Source: Bacteroidales bacterium UBA4318 (GTDB lineage Bacteria; Bacteroidota; Bacteroidia; Bacteroidales; UBA932). Taken from it: a DNA stretch of 12,045 bases. The stretch is taken from the NCBI GenBank assembly GCA_002393895.1, contig DGUE01000165.1, positions 1 through 12,045 on the forward strand, in the 5' to 3' direction. Position numbers and translations under genes: made by a program. The notes beneath the pieces are model-generated. The model did not search any database. It was given only the letters and a program-made list of their open reading frames with translations, and had not been told where the DNA came from. The number at the start of each line of letters is the position of its first letter. Position 1 is the stretch's first letter. Below, piece after piece: positions 4,674 to 12,045 of this stretch.

Positions 4674-7487
4674 TTATTCCTCAGGCACCATCACGTATTC
4701 GACCTTGTTGCCGGAGTTGATGATGGATGCAGCAACTGCTCGCACCTTTTCAGGAGTCAGGGCATTCACTGCAGCCTCATACTCGGCATCTTCGTAGCCA
4801 TATCCCTCGAGGACGTTGCGGATCTCACGCAGCCAGTACTGGTTGGTAATCCTCCTCTCAGGAATGTTCTTCTTGAGGTTCAGCACGGCATTGTTGAATT
4901 CGTCAGCCGTAGGACCGGTGGTGATGAATTCGGAAAGCTGGTGCTTGGCAACCTTCAGCAGGGTGTCGCAGAGCTCGGGTTTGCACTGGAACTGGACCAT
5001 GAAGGTGGTACGATCCTCAGGATACTTGTCCTGATAGCCCTGGGTGTGTGCGCCATATGTTCCGCCTATCTCCTCGCGGAGCGAAGTCACATAGCGCATA
5101 TCCATGATGAACGACATCACGTCGAGTGCGGCCTCGACCTCCTGGCTGTAGGTAAGAGGAGCATGGTAGTTCAGCAGGACGGTGCTCTTGGGAGTCTCCA
5201 TCTTGCAAGGATCCACCTTCTCCACAATGCCCTTCACGGGAGAGGCCTTGGGATCGACCCACTTGGGAGCCTTCTTGCCCTTGGGGATGGAGCCTATGTA
5301 TTTCTCCACGAGCGGCTTGACGGTGGCAAGATCCACATCGCCGACGATGATCATCTCAAGACCGGCAGCATCTGCAAAGAGCTTGCGGTAGTTCTTCTCG
5401 ACGGTAGCGATGGAAGCATTCTCAAGAGTCTGCATATCCACCATCTTGCGGCGGGGATTGCCACCGTAGAGGGTCTCGGTATAGCCCTTGGACATCTTGA
5501 AGTCGGGAGTATTCTCCAGGTTGGGAAGGATTCCCTTAATCTGGTTCACACCCACCATATATTCCTCTTCGTCGAAGCGAGGCTGCACATACTGCAGGTA
5601 GAGAAGCTGGAATGCAGTCTCGAGATCCTTCTTGGTAGAGGATGCCGACAGTCCGTTGTAGAGTTCGTCCAGGATGGGGGTCACGGATACGTTCTTGCCG
5701 GAGAGCATCTTTGCGGTCTGGGTGCCGGAGAATCCAGCGATACCGCAGTTGCGCCTGAACATGGCGATGATGTTGTCGTCGAAAGAATCGAGATCCTCGA
5801 CAGGGATCAGGCTGGTTCCACCCTGACGGGCGAGACGCATGATAATCTGGTCTTTCTGGTATTCAGTAGGGAGTACATACACCTTGACGCCGTTCTTGAG
5901 GGTCCAGACAGTGCTCTTGTAAGGGCCTTCGGCGGTCTTCTTGACGGGTGAGCCCTTGAGGGTTGCGGGATCGATGAACTCGCTGGCGACTTCCTCACCC
6001 TTGAGAGGCTGGATATCAGCGGCCTTCACCTTTGCAAGAACTTCGGAGATCTGCTCCTTGGTGGGAGTTGCGATACCATCCTTCTGAGGGCCGCTGTAGA
6101 TGACCACGAGGTTCTCTTCGGTAAGGAGCTGAGCGGCGACCTGGTTCAGCACCATCACGTTAAGGCTGCCGAGGATCTGCTTGCCGATTTCAAGCTCGGT
6201 CTTGGGATCCATGTAGGTCTTGTTGTCGAAGAAATTGGAGAGCAGAGGGCGCACCAGCTGAGGGTTTTTGCGGGTGTCAGCCTTCTCTGCGGCAGTCTCG
6301 AGCATGGAAAGGATATTGGCCTTGGCACGGTCGAACTCGCCGGTCTGGAAGCCGAAGCGGCGCATGCGCTCGAGCTCGGTGTAGAAGGATTCGAATCCTC
6401 CGAGAAGGTTGTTTTCCTTCAGAGTGACATCTCCCATCACGGCATCAATTGCCTCGTAAATCAGGCTGCTGACATAGAAGCCGCCATTGAGATAAGGGGC
6501 GTCCGCCTTGGAGGTGATGTCGTTGAAGCGCTCGTCCATCATCTGGCTGATGAGCATCTTGATGTAGTCCTGCATCTCACCTACGATAGTGTTGTTGATG
6601 CTCTCGGGAGCGGCCTCGCTCTTCCAAACCATCTCTATGGAAGGGGTGGAAGTTTCAGGATCGGTGATCACGCCGATAACGGGCTCCTTGTTGGCAGGGA
6701 ACGGGATCGCAGGTTTCTCCTGAGGATTCTCGTTCTTGGGGATGACGCTGAAAATTTCCTTGATCTTGGCCTCGGTGCGGTCGACATCCACATCACCCAC
6801 GACCACCACGGCCTGATTGCCGGGATAATACCATGAATGATAGAAATTTACGATGCTCTGGGGCTTGAAACCCATGATGTTCTCTTCCTGGCCGATGAGA
6901 GTGCAGGTGGAGTACTTGGTGTCGCCGAAGTAATAAGGAAGGGATGCTTCCAGGGTGCGCCACTGGGCGTTGCGGCGCTGGCGGCGCTCCTCGCGGATGA
7001 CTCCGCGCTCGGCATCGATTTCCTTGGGATCGTTGGTGACGAAGTGTGCATAGTCGCGCAGCACCATCAGGCAGCTGTCCAACACGCTTTCACGCTCCAC
7101 GGGGATGTTGTTGAGCATGTACTGGGTCTCTTCGAATCCGGTGGATGCGTTGATGTTGCGGCCGAATTCGGCGCCAATGCTCTGCAGCCAGTTGAGAATG
7201 CCCTTTCCGGGGAAGTTCTCGGTGCCGTTGAAGCACATGTGCTCGAGGAAGTGGGCCAGACCGTCCTGATCCGGGGTTTCCAGGATAGCACCTGCGTTGG
7301 TGGCAAGATAGAGCTCCACGCGCTTGGCGGGAAGCTCGTTGTGACGGATGTAATAAGTAAGACCGTTGTCCAGCTTACCTACCTTGACGGCAGGATCGCC
7401 GGGAAGCGGACGAAGCATGGGGTTGTCCTGTGCGGACAGGGTGATTGCACTAACTGCGGCAATGACCAATAAAAACAACTTCTTCAT
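4674..7487 (-). CDS. Exported M16 family zinc metallopeptidase (two-domain, pitrilysin/PqqL-like)
   Basis: The 937-residue protein has a cleavable signal (MKKLFLLVIAAVSAITLSAQ). In the N-terminal half the inverted zinc motif H79-FLE-H83 lies in the expected GLAHFLEHMCFNGT setting. The third ligand is probably E160 in DAERGVIREE, 77 residues after H83, the same spacing as in pitrilysin. The first M16 C-type subdomain starts near 215 (FYHSWYYPGNQAVVVVGDVD). A second, catalytically silent half starts near 523 (TVWTLKNGVKVYVLP) and contains IIVGDVD but no HxxEH. The length of about 930 is normal for this class, whose halves clamp around peptides. The expected role is breakdown of peptides in the periplasm. 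It has its own promoter (7510-7539) and terminator, so it is monocistronic, although read-through from the thioredoxin-like gene 79 bp upstream is possible. The substrate is unknown. Confidence 0.93.
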   Translation of the reverse strand: MKKLFLLVIAAVSAITLSAQDNPMLRPLPGDPAVKVGKLDNGLTYYIRHNELPAKRVELYLATNAGAILETPDQDGLAHFLEHMCFNGTENFPGKGILNWLQSIGAEFGRNINASTGFEETQYMLNNIPVERESVLDSCLMVLRDYAHFVTNDPKEIDAERGVIREERRQRRNAQWRTLEASLPYYFGDTKYSTCTLIGQEENIMGFKPQSIVNFYHSWYYPGNQAVVVVGDVDVDRTEAKIKEIFSVIPKNENPQEKPAIPFPANKEPVIGVITDPETSTPSIEMVWKSEAAPESINNTIVGEMQDYIKMLISQMMDERFNDITSKADAPYLNGGFYVSSLIYEAIDAVMGDVTLKENNLLGGFESFYTELERMRRFGFQTGEFDRAKANILSMLETAAEKADTRKNPQLVRPLLSNFFDNKTYMDPKTELEIGKQILGSLNVMVLNQVAAQLLTEENLVVIYSGPQKDGIATPTKEQISEVLAKVKAADIQPLKGEEVASEFIDPATLKGSPVKKTAEGPYKSTVWTLKNGVKVYVLPTEYQKDQIIMRLARQGGTSLIPVEDLDSFDDNIIAMFRRNCGIAGFSGTQTAKMLSGKNVSVTPILDELYNGLSASSTKKDLETAFQLLYLQYVQPRFDEEEYMVGVNQIKGILPNLENTPDFKMSKGYTETLYGGNPRRKMVDMQTLENASIATVEKNYRKLFADAAGLEMIIVGDVDLATVKPLVEKYIGSIPKGKKAPKWVDPKASPVKGIVEKVDPCKMETPKSTVLLNYHAPLTYSQEVEAALDVMSFIMDMRYVTSLREEIGGTYGAHTQGYQDKYPEDRTTFMVQFQCKPELCDTLLKVAKHQLSEFITTGPTADEFNNAVLNLKKNIPERRITNQYWLREIRNVLEGYGYEDAEYEAAVNALTPEKVRAVAASIINSGNKVEYVMVPEE

Positions 7488-7509
7488 CTATTGAAAGGTT
7501 AATTTGTTG

Positions 7510-7539
7510 CAAATATATATAATTTTATTGAATTACAAT
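7510..7539 (-). promoter_or_regulatory. Promoter of the M16 peptidase gene
   Basis: On the minus strand TATATTTG (7510-7517) matches the -7 consensus exactly. ATTG (7536-7539) stands 18 nt upstream as a near-match to the -33 TTTG. The surroundings are very AT-rich. The predicted transcript start leaves a leader of about 15-20 nt. Confidence 0.65.
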
Positions 7540-7566
7540 ATATTTTTCTAAAATTATAACAATTAT

Positions 7567-8388
7567 TTATTGTTTATTCCCAAACATGCTCTCAATCTCC
7601 TTCGCCACAGGCAGCAACTGCTGCAGCGATTCTACCTCCAGCCTGCGGCCGATAACACTCCCCTCCGGCGCCACCATATACATCCTTGGAGTGGAAATCA
7701 CGCCATAAAGGCGCAGATAATCACTGCCCACCGCAGGATCCCAGCAATGGACGATCTTCAGGTTCGGGTTCTTCACTTTGAAAGTCCTGCGAAATTCACG
7801 CCAGTCTTTACGCGACTGCCCGGAATAAAAAGCAATCAGCGTCACGGGATAATCCACAGCCTTTTCCAGCACCCCTGGGAGCACCTTTGCTTCCATGCGG
7901 CACTTGCTGCAGGCAGTGTCGTAGAACCAGAGTATGCATGTCTCGCCCTTTGAAGGAACAGTCACCCTGCCCCCGCAGGGCCTGCGGGCCTTAAGCACGG
8001 GTGCATCCATCCCCAGCAGGGTATTCCGGTTCATGTTGCAGAACATCTCCGCATCCAGCCCCTCGAATTCCCCCGGGAAGTAGACCTTCTTGCTCGCAAA
8101 CCACTTATCGTAAAGATAGACAGCCACTTCCTCGTCGCCCATCACCGGGGCGTTCCGGTAGTAGTTGAAGATGCTCACGGCCAGATGCTGGCGCATGAGC
8201 GAATCCTTCACCGAAGAAATCAGGAAGTCGCACTCCCCCTTCTTTACCTCCACACTTTCTGTCTGGATGGCCTGCATGTATTTAACCATCAGGCTGTCCA
8301 TCAGCGCGTTCGGGCCAGCAGCAGGCTCCTGGGCACGGAGGCCCAGAGCGCAGAAGAACGTGAAGACTATGAGCGCCAGGCGTTTCAT
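7567..8388 (-). CDS. Exported thioredoxin-like (TlpA-type) protein with N-terminal helical domain
   Basis: The 273-residue protein has a signal peptide (MKRLALIVFTFFCALGLRAQ). A mainly helical domain (about 25-125) is of the kind found in front of thioredoxin domains in Bacteroidales, possibly DUF5106-like. A thioredoxin fold (about 126-270) follows: ILWFYDTACSKC has the redox pair C160-S-K-C163, and ISTPRMYMV has the cis-proline P234. The CSKC centre differs from the thioredoxin CGPC and from the TlpA/ResA CxPC, so redox potential and partner may differ. Other cysteines lie at 53, 117, 138, 151 and 215. The likely role is thiol-disulfide exchange in the periplasm. Its ATG overlaps the coaD stop (ATGA), making it the last gene of the lon operon. 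Why an envelope protein is tied to this operon is unclear. Confidence 0.82.
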   Translation of the reverse strand: MKRLALIVFTFFCALGLRAQEPAAGPNALMDSLMVKYMQAIQTESVEVKKGECDFLISSVKDSLMRQHLAVSIFNYYRNAPVMGDEEVAVYLYDKWFASKKVYFPGEFEGLDAEMFCNMNRNTLLGMDAPVLKARRPCGGRVTVPSKGETCILWFYDTACSKCRMEAKVLPGVLEKAVDYPVTLIAFYSGQSRKDWREFRRTFKVKNPNLKIVHCWDPAVGSDYLRLYGVISTPRMYMVAPEGSVIGRRLEVESLQQLLPVAKEIESMFGNKQ

Positions 8389-8855
8389 CGGGCCTCGGGG
8401 AGTTTGACACCTTCCGGCATGAACAGGCTCGTGTCGCCGTTGTGGCGGAGGATATCCCTCACCGCGGAAGACGAAATGTGCGCAAATTCCTGGGCGGTAG
8501 GGATGATGATGGTCTCGATATCGGGCGCAAGCCGGCGGTTTGCATCCGCGATGCTTCGCTCATTCTCGAAATCCAGCATGTTTCGCACGCCGCGCACGAT
8601 GTGGTGTATGCCCAGCTGGCGGCAGATATCTATGGTGAGACCGTCGTAATTCACGATACGCACACCCTTCATGCCTGCTGTGGCCTGGCGGACGATGTCT
8701 ATCTTCTGCTCTGTGGAGAAGAATCCCCTCTTGTCCTGGTTGATACCTATTGCCACCACGACTTCATCGAACATCGTGAGCGCGCGCGTGAGGATATTGA
8801 GGTGTCCTTCGGTAAACGGATCGAAGGACCCCGGAAACAATGCTATAGTTGCCAA
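8385..8855 (-). CDS. coaD: Phosphopantetheine adenylyltransferase (CoaD)
   Basis: CoaD joins ATP and 4'-phosphopantetheine to dephospho-CoA, the fourth step of coenzyme A synthesis, in the cytoplasm. The 156 residues carry the full family signature: PGSFDPFTEGHLNI with the T15-x-G17-H18 nucleotide motif, NQDKRGFFSTEQKI with K42, RGVRNMLDFENER (88-100), and ISSSAVR (127-133). Length is typical. The start is TTG (8853-8855): the in-frame stop TAA at 8868-8870 leaves no upstream ATG, and later starts would remove part of the conserved ALFPGSFDP strand. The TTG lies inside the 3' end of ung (13-bp overlap), and the TGA overlaps the next ATG (ATGA). Translation is therefore probably coupled on both sides. 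The weak start codon may lower output relative to its neighbours. Confidence 0.95.
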   Translation of the reverse strand: MATIALFPGSFDPFTEGHLNILTRALTMFDEVVVAIGINQDKRGFFSTEQKIDIVRQATAGMKGVRIVNYDGLTIDICRQLGIHHIVRGVRNMLDFENERSIADANRRLAPDIETIIIPTAQEFAHISSSAVRDILRHNGDTSLFMPEGVKLPEAR

Positions 8856-9511
8856 TTTATTGGAGTTTTATGTTCGTTGCACAATATTTCGTTGGTGCGG
8901 GAGAAATGCCTGCACCCGAAGAAAGCCCCACCTGCCAGCGGGCTGGGATGGGCCGCTTCCAGCACATAGTGGCGGGAAGTGTCTATAAGCCCTCTCTTGT
9001 TGCGGGCGAATCCTCCCCAGAGGAGGAACACCACGCCATCGCAATTATCTGATATATACTTTATTACAGCATCCGTAAAGAGCTCCCACCCCTTTCCCCT
9101 GTGGGATGCGGCCTCTCCGGCACGCACGGTGAGGATGGCATTCAGCAGCAGCACTCCCTGCTCTGCCCATGGCGTAAGGTCCGGGCTCCCGCTCATGCGT
9201 ATGCCAAGGTCGCTTTCAATCTCCTTGAACACGTTCTTGAGCGATGGCGGCGCGGGAACCCCCGCGGGCACCGAAAACGACAGGCCCATCGCCTGCCCCG
9301 GATTGTGGTAGGGGTCCTGCCCAAGGATCACCACCTTCACCTTGTCGACGGGAGTGAGCTCGAAAGCACGGAAGATGGCGCTTCCGGGGGGATAGATAGT
9401 GGCCCCGGAGGCCTTCTGCTCATGCAGATAAGAGACAAGCCCTGCAAAGTAGGGTTTCTCGAACTCACTCTGCAAGGCCCGTTTCCAGGATTCTTCTATG
9501 CGTACATCCAT
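8843..9511 (-). CDS. ung: Uracil-DNA glycosylase, family 1 (Ung)
   Basis: Ung removes uracil from DNA to start base excision repair. The 222-residue protein has motif A GQDPYH (64-69) with catalytic D66 and Y68, in the typical LGQDPYHNPGQAMGLSFSV context. It has a conserved Asn (LLLNAILTV, about 124) and motif B HPSPL (188-192) with H188 and the Leu that enters the helix. The usual Ser after HPSPL is Ala-Gly here (HPSPLAGG). Length is normal for family 1. The ATG shares one base with the lon stop (TGATG), giving tight coupling to lon, and the 3' end overlaps coaD. It has no Shine-Dalgarno sequence of its own. Function is assigned with high confidence from intact motifs. Confidence 0.96.
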   Translation of the reverse strand: MDVRIEESWKRALQSEFEKPYFAGLVSYLHEQKASGATIYPPGSAIFRAFELTPVDKVKVVILGQDPYHNPGQAMGLSFSVPAGVPAPPSLKNVFKEIESDLGIRMSGSPDLTPWAEQGVLLLNAILTVRAGEAASHRGKGWELFTDAVIKYISDNCDGVVFLLWGGFARNKRGLIDTSRHYVLEAAHPSPLAGGAFFGCRHFSRTNEILCNEHKTPINWQL

Positions 9512-11907
9512 CAGAAAACGAAGTCTATTACGTCCTGTATGGTCTTCACGTAGTGGAAGGTCAGTCCCTTCACATATATTTCCTTGATGTCCTCGATGTC
9601 CTTGCGGTTCTCTTCGGACAGCAGTATGGTATGCACTCCGGCCCTCTTGGCGGCGAGTATCTTCTCCTTGATGCCGCCGACCGGCAGCACGCGTCCGCGC
9701 AGGGTCATCTCTCCCGTCATGGCCACACCCTTCCTGATTCCCTTGCCGCGGAGGGCGGAAATCATGGAAGTGACCATGGTGATGCCGGCCGAAGGGCCGT
9801 CCTTTGGCACGGCACCCTCAGGCACATGCACGTGCAGATCCTTCTCGCCGAAGGTCTTGGAATCCATCTCCGCAAGCTCGGGGTGCGCCTTTATGTATTG
9901 GTAGGCGATGGTGGCGGATTCTTTCATCACGTCTCCCAGGCTGCCGGTCATGGTGAGCACGCCCTTGCCGCCGGAAACGGAACTCTCTATGAAGAGGATT
10001 TCCCCGCCCATCTGCGTCCAGGCCAGTCCGGTGACGATTCCGGGGCCTTCATTACCCTTCTGCAGGTCGTGGAAGGCGGTAGGCAGCCCCAGATACTCTT
10101 TCAGATGCTCCTTCTTTATGGCATCCGGATGCTCCTGCTCAAGGGCTATCTTCTTGGCAGTCACTCGGGCGATCTTCGCAATCTGCTTCTCCAGGCCGCG
10201 CACGCCCGACTCGTGGGTGTACTGGTCGATTATCTCACGCAGGGTCGCGGAATCTATCTTCAGCTGATCCTTCTTCAGGCCATGCTCCACCAGCTGCTTG
10301 GGCAGCAGGAAGTGCTTGGCTATCTGCACCTTCTCCTCGGCCAGGTAGCCGGTAACGTTGATCACCTCCATGCGATCCAGCAGGGCCGGCTGCACCGGCG
10401 AGATGCTGTTTGCGGTGGTGATGAAGAGCACCTTGGAGAGGTCGTAGTCGAGGTCCAGGTAATTATCGTGGAAGGTGGTATTCTGCTCAGGATCAAGAGC
10501 TTCCAGCAGGGCGGACGAAGGGTCACCCTTGAAATCGGAGGCAAGCTTGTCTATCTCGTCCAGCACAATCACAGGGTTGGAGGTGCCGGCACGGGCAATG
10601 CCGTTCAGTATCCTGCCCGGCAGGGCTCCGACGTAGGTCTTGCGGTGACCGCGGATCTCCGCCTCGTCGTGCATGCCGCCAAGGGAGATTCGCACGTACT
10701 TGCGCCCCAGAGCCTTGGCTATGCTCTTTCCGAGACTGGTCTTACCCACTCCGGGAGGGCCGTAGAGGCAGAGTATGGGGGATTTCATGTTCCCCTTCAA
10801 CTTGAGCACCGCGAGGTATTCTATGATGCGGTCTTTCACCGTGTCGAGGCCGTAATGGTCGTCATCCAACACCTTCTGGGCATGTTTGAGGTCCAGATTA
10901 TCAACGCTGGTCTCGTTCCAGGGCAGATTCAGCATGAATTCCAGATAGTTGTACTGGATGCTGTAGTCCGGGGAGTTGGTGTTGTAGCGGGAGAGTTTGT
11001 TGAGCTCCTTTTCGAAGGTCTCCCCTATCTCCTTGGGCCAGTCCTTCTTCTCGGCACGGGCCTTGAGGGCGTCCAGGTCTTCGGCGTCGTCCATGCCGAG
11101 CTCCTCCTGAATGGTGCGGAGCTGGCTGTTCAGGTAGTATTCGCGCTGCTGCTGGTCGATCTCGGACTTCACTTTCTGGTTGATGTCCTGCTTGATCTTG
11201 GTGAGCTCCAACTGCATGTTCAGCATGGAGAGAAGCTTCATGGCACGCACCTTCACGTCGTCGTACTGGAGGAGGTCCATCTTGTCGGAGAAGTCGTCCA
11301 CCTCCACGGTGGTGGCAATGAAGTTCACCAGGAACTGGAAGTTGTCGATGTTGCGTATGGCGGTGATGGCCTCGCGCGAAGCCAAGGAAGTGTTGCGGAT
11401 GATGTGCCCGGCCTGCTCCTTGAGCGAATCGGCTATGGCCTTCAAAGAGGTGCGGTCCCCTTCTGGAAGATAGTCGTCCAGATAGTGCACGCGGCCGCTC
11501 AGATAGGGCTCGTAGCTGATGATGGAATCCAGCGAAAGGCGCTTGAAACCCTGCAGGATGGCCGTCAGGGTGCCATCCGGCATCTCCAGGCTCTTGATTA
11601 TCTTGGCCACGGTGCCATACTGGAAGAGGTCTCCTTCCGAAGGCTCCTCCACGGTAACATCGGTCTGTGGCACGCAGGCGATGAACATGTCACGCTCTTC
11701 CGCATCCTTTATAAGTTTGATGGACTTGTCCCTGCCTATGGTGACAGGGAAGATTGTGCCCGGGAAGAGCACGGCGTTGCGCAGTGCCAGCACGGGCAGG
11801 ATGTCCGGAAGGGTGGACTCATCTATCTTCTGCAATCCGTCTCCCTGCATCACAGGGATGATACTCACTTCGGCACCCGCGGGGAATGTATATTCTTTAT
11901 CGTTCAT
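9511..11907 (-). CDS. lon: ATP-dependent protease Lon
   Basis: Lon degrades damaged and selected short-lived proteins in the cytoplasm as a hexamer. The 798 residues show the full order: N-terminal substrate domain (about 36-230, LPVLALRNAVLFPGTIFPVTIGRDKS); coiled-coil region (230-310); AAA+ module with Walker A GPPGVGKT (383-390), Walker B VIVLDEID (446-453), sensor 1 (about 494-500), arginine finger R512 and sensor 2 GVRGLEKQI; and protease domain with catalytic S706 in PKDGPSAG and K749 in GGIKEK, 43 residues apart as in E. coli Lon. The first 30 residues are a short variable extension; an internal Met20 is a possible alternative start. A consensus promoter lies about 45 bp upstream. It is first in a four-gene overlapping operon with ung, coaD and the thioredoxin-like gene. 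Confidence 0.98.
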   Translation of the reverse strand: MNDKEYTFPAGAEVSIIPVMQGDGLQKIDESTLPDILPVLALRNAVLFPGTIFPVTIGRDKSIKLIKDAEERDMFIACVPQTDVTVEEPSEGDLFQYGTVAKIIKSLEMPDGTLTAILQGFKRLSLDSIISYEPYLSGRVHYLDDYLPEGDRTSLKAIADSLKEQAGHIIRNTSLASREAITAIRNIDNFQFLVNFIATTVEVDDFSDKMDLLQYDDVKVRAMKLLSMLNMQLELTKIKQDINQKVKSEIDQQQREYYLNSQLRTIQEELGMDDAEDLDALKARAEKKDWPKEIGETFEKELNKLSRYNTNSPDYSIQYNYLEFMLNLPWNETSVDNLDLKHAQKVLDDDHYGLDTVKDRIIEYLAVLKLKGNMKSPILCLYGPPGVGKTSLGKSIAKALGRKYVRISLGGMHDEAEIRGHRKTYVGALPGRILNGIARAGTSNPVIVLDEIDKLASDFKGDPSSALLEALDPEQNTTFHDNYLDLDYDLSKVLFITTANSISPVQPALLDRMEVINVTGYLAEEKVQIAKHFLLPKQLVEHGLKKDQLKIDSATLREIIDQYTHESGVRGLEKQIAKIARVTAKKIALEQEHPDAIKKEHLKEYLGLPTAFHDLQKGNEGPGIVTGLAWTQMGGEILFIESSVSGGKGVLTMTGSLGDVMKESATIAYQYIKAHPELAEMDSKTFGEKDLHVHVPEGAVPKDGPSAGITMVTSMISALRGKGIRKGVAMTGEMTLRGRVLPVGGIKEKILAAKRAGVHTILLSEENRKDIEDIKEIYVKGLTFHYVKTIQDVIDFVF

Positions 11908-11951
11908 AAATTGTCAAAATGTCAGTAAAGGGGCATAACAGTCCCCCGCCA

Positions 11952-11983
11952 CAAATATAGTCAATCTCCGTGCCAAGCACAAA
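11952..11983 (-). promoter_or_regulatory. Consensus promoter of the lon operon
   Basis: On the minus strand TTTG (11980-11983), 20 nt, TATATTTG (11952-11959) is an exact Bacteroidota primary-sigma promoter. The predicted leader to the ATG at 11907 is about 38 nt, with no Shine-Dalgarno. I see no CIRCE-like heat-shock operator. Confidence 0.8.
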
Positions 11984-11998
11984 AAACACAGATAGTAT

Positions 11999-12029
11999 TT
12001 TGATTATTAAAAAATTAACTCTATTTTTG
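11999..12029 (+). promoter_or_regulatory. Consensus promoter pointing out of the right edge
   Basis: TTTG (11999-12002), 19 nt, TATTTTTG (12022-12029) is an exact -33/-7 pair on the plus strand. It is back to back with the lon promoter. The gene it serves begins beyond the window. The -33 boxes of the two promoters are only 15 bp apart, so binding at one could affect the other. Confidence 0.78.
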
Positions 12030-12045
12030 CAAACCCAAAAAGGGA

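Noticed and set aside
4491..5951. Plus-strand open frame of 486 codons opposite the M16 gene and REP units
   Set aside because: Mostly antisense to a well-supported peptidase gene, and it begins in non-coding repeats; no domain is recognisable.
6837..7472. Plus-strand open frame of 211 codons opposite the M16 N-terminus
   Set aside because: The composition is that of a complement of a coding strand; the HxxEH gene on the other strand explains the region.
7556..7570. ACAAT...ATTGT small hairpin after the thioredoxin-like gene as operon terminator
   Set aside because: Five A/T pairs only, and it overlaps the stop codon; too weak to call a terminator.
10612..10624. CCTGCCCGGCAGG inside lon, resembling the REP arms
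   Set aside because: It encodes conserved Lon residues (LPGRIL region) and lacks the 34-bp unit structure and GTGG end; chance similarity.
9553..11928. Plus-strand open frame of 791 codons opposite lon
   Set aside because: It mirrors lon almost end to end. The minus strand encodes an intact Lon with all catalytic residues, while the plus-strand product is a His/Leu/Gly-rich string with no motif. It follows from codon use in lon avoiding stops in that frame.
11921..11949. GGGG...CCCC hairpin in the lon leader as a possible RNA thermometer
   Set aside because: A four-pair stem with a loop of about ten bases away from the start codon; no Shine-Dalgarno to mask and no known thermometer pattern.

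Overview
The window looks like a chromosomal segment of a Bacteroidales (Bacteroidota) bacterium; I cannot name a genus. Several promoters match the Bacteroidota primary-sigma pattern (TTTG, about 19-20 nt, TAnnTTTG). Most genes lack Shine-Dalgarno sequences. The exported proteins are typical of the phylum: a fimbrillin-like lipoprotein, a TPR/membrane/LuxR regulator, and a two-domain M16 peptidase with a signal ending in Ala-Gln.

Layout. (1) Positions 1-1771, minus strand: a compact four-gene operon with a 64-aa solo LuxR-type HTH protein, an acidic cysteine-containing exported protein, a 42-aa peptide, and a fimbrillin-like lipoprotein that runs off the left edge. (2) Positions 1772-1894: a divergent control region with a 12-bp direct repeat (two full copies and one partial). 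(3) Positions 1895-3353, plus strand: a membrane-spanning TPR-LuxR regulator whose HTH is about 61% identical to the solo HTH protein, then a 75-aa ribbon-helix-helix-like protein with its own -7 box. (4) Positions 3369-4545: a REP-associated tyrosine transposase (RAYT, HUH/Y1 family) bracketed by two pairs of 34-bp imperfect palindromes. Each pair has a 51-bp period and the two pairs are in mirror orientation. (5) Positions 4626-7517, minus strand: an exported M16 metallopeptidase with a clear promoter and a strong terminator. (6) Positions 7567-11983, minus strand: lon, ung, coaD and an exported thioredoxin-like gene, packed with overlapping ends behind a consensus promoter. (7) Right edge: a consensus promoter pointing right, out of the window.

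How the parts work together. The left third reads as a cell-surface module controlled by two related DNA-binding proteins, one membrane-anchored and one soluble, that probably share the repeats between them. The right two thirds are housekeeping: protein quality control (Lon), uracil excision repair (Ung), coenzyme A synthesis (CoaD), periplasmic thiol chemistry and periplasmic proteolysis. The most unusual feature is the transposase with its mirrored hairpin arrays, a REPtron-like locus. The paired LuxR-type regulators with shared repeats come second. I see no phage genes, CRISPR array, tRNA or rRNA. No gene-free stretch exceeds 300 bases; the longest, 4388-4673 (286 bases), holds REP units, a small GC-rich repeat and the M16 terminator.
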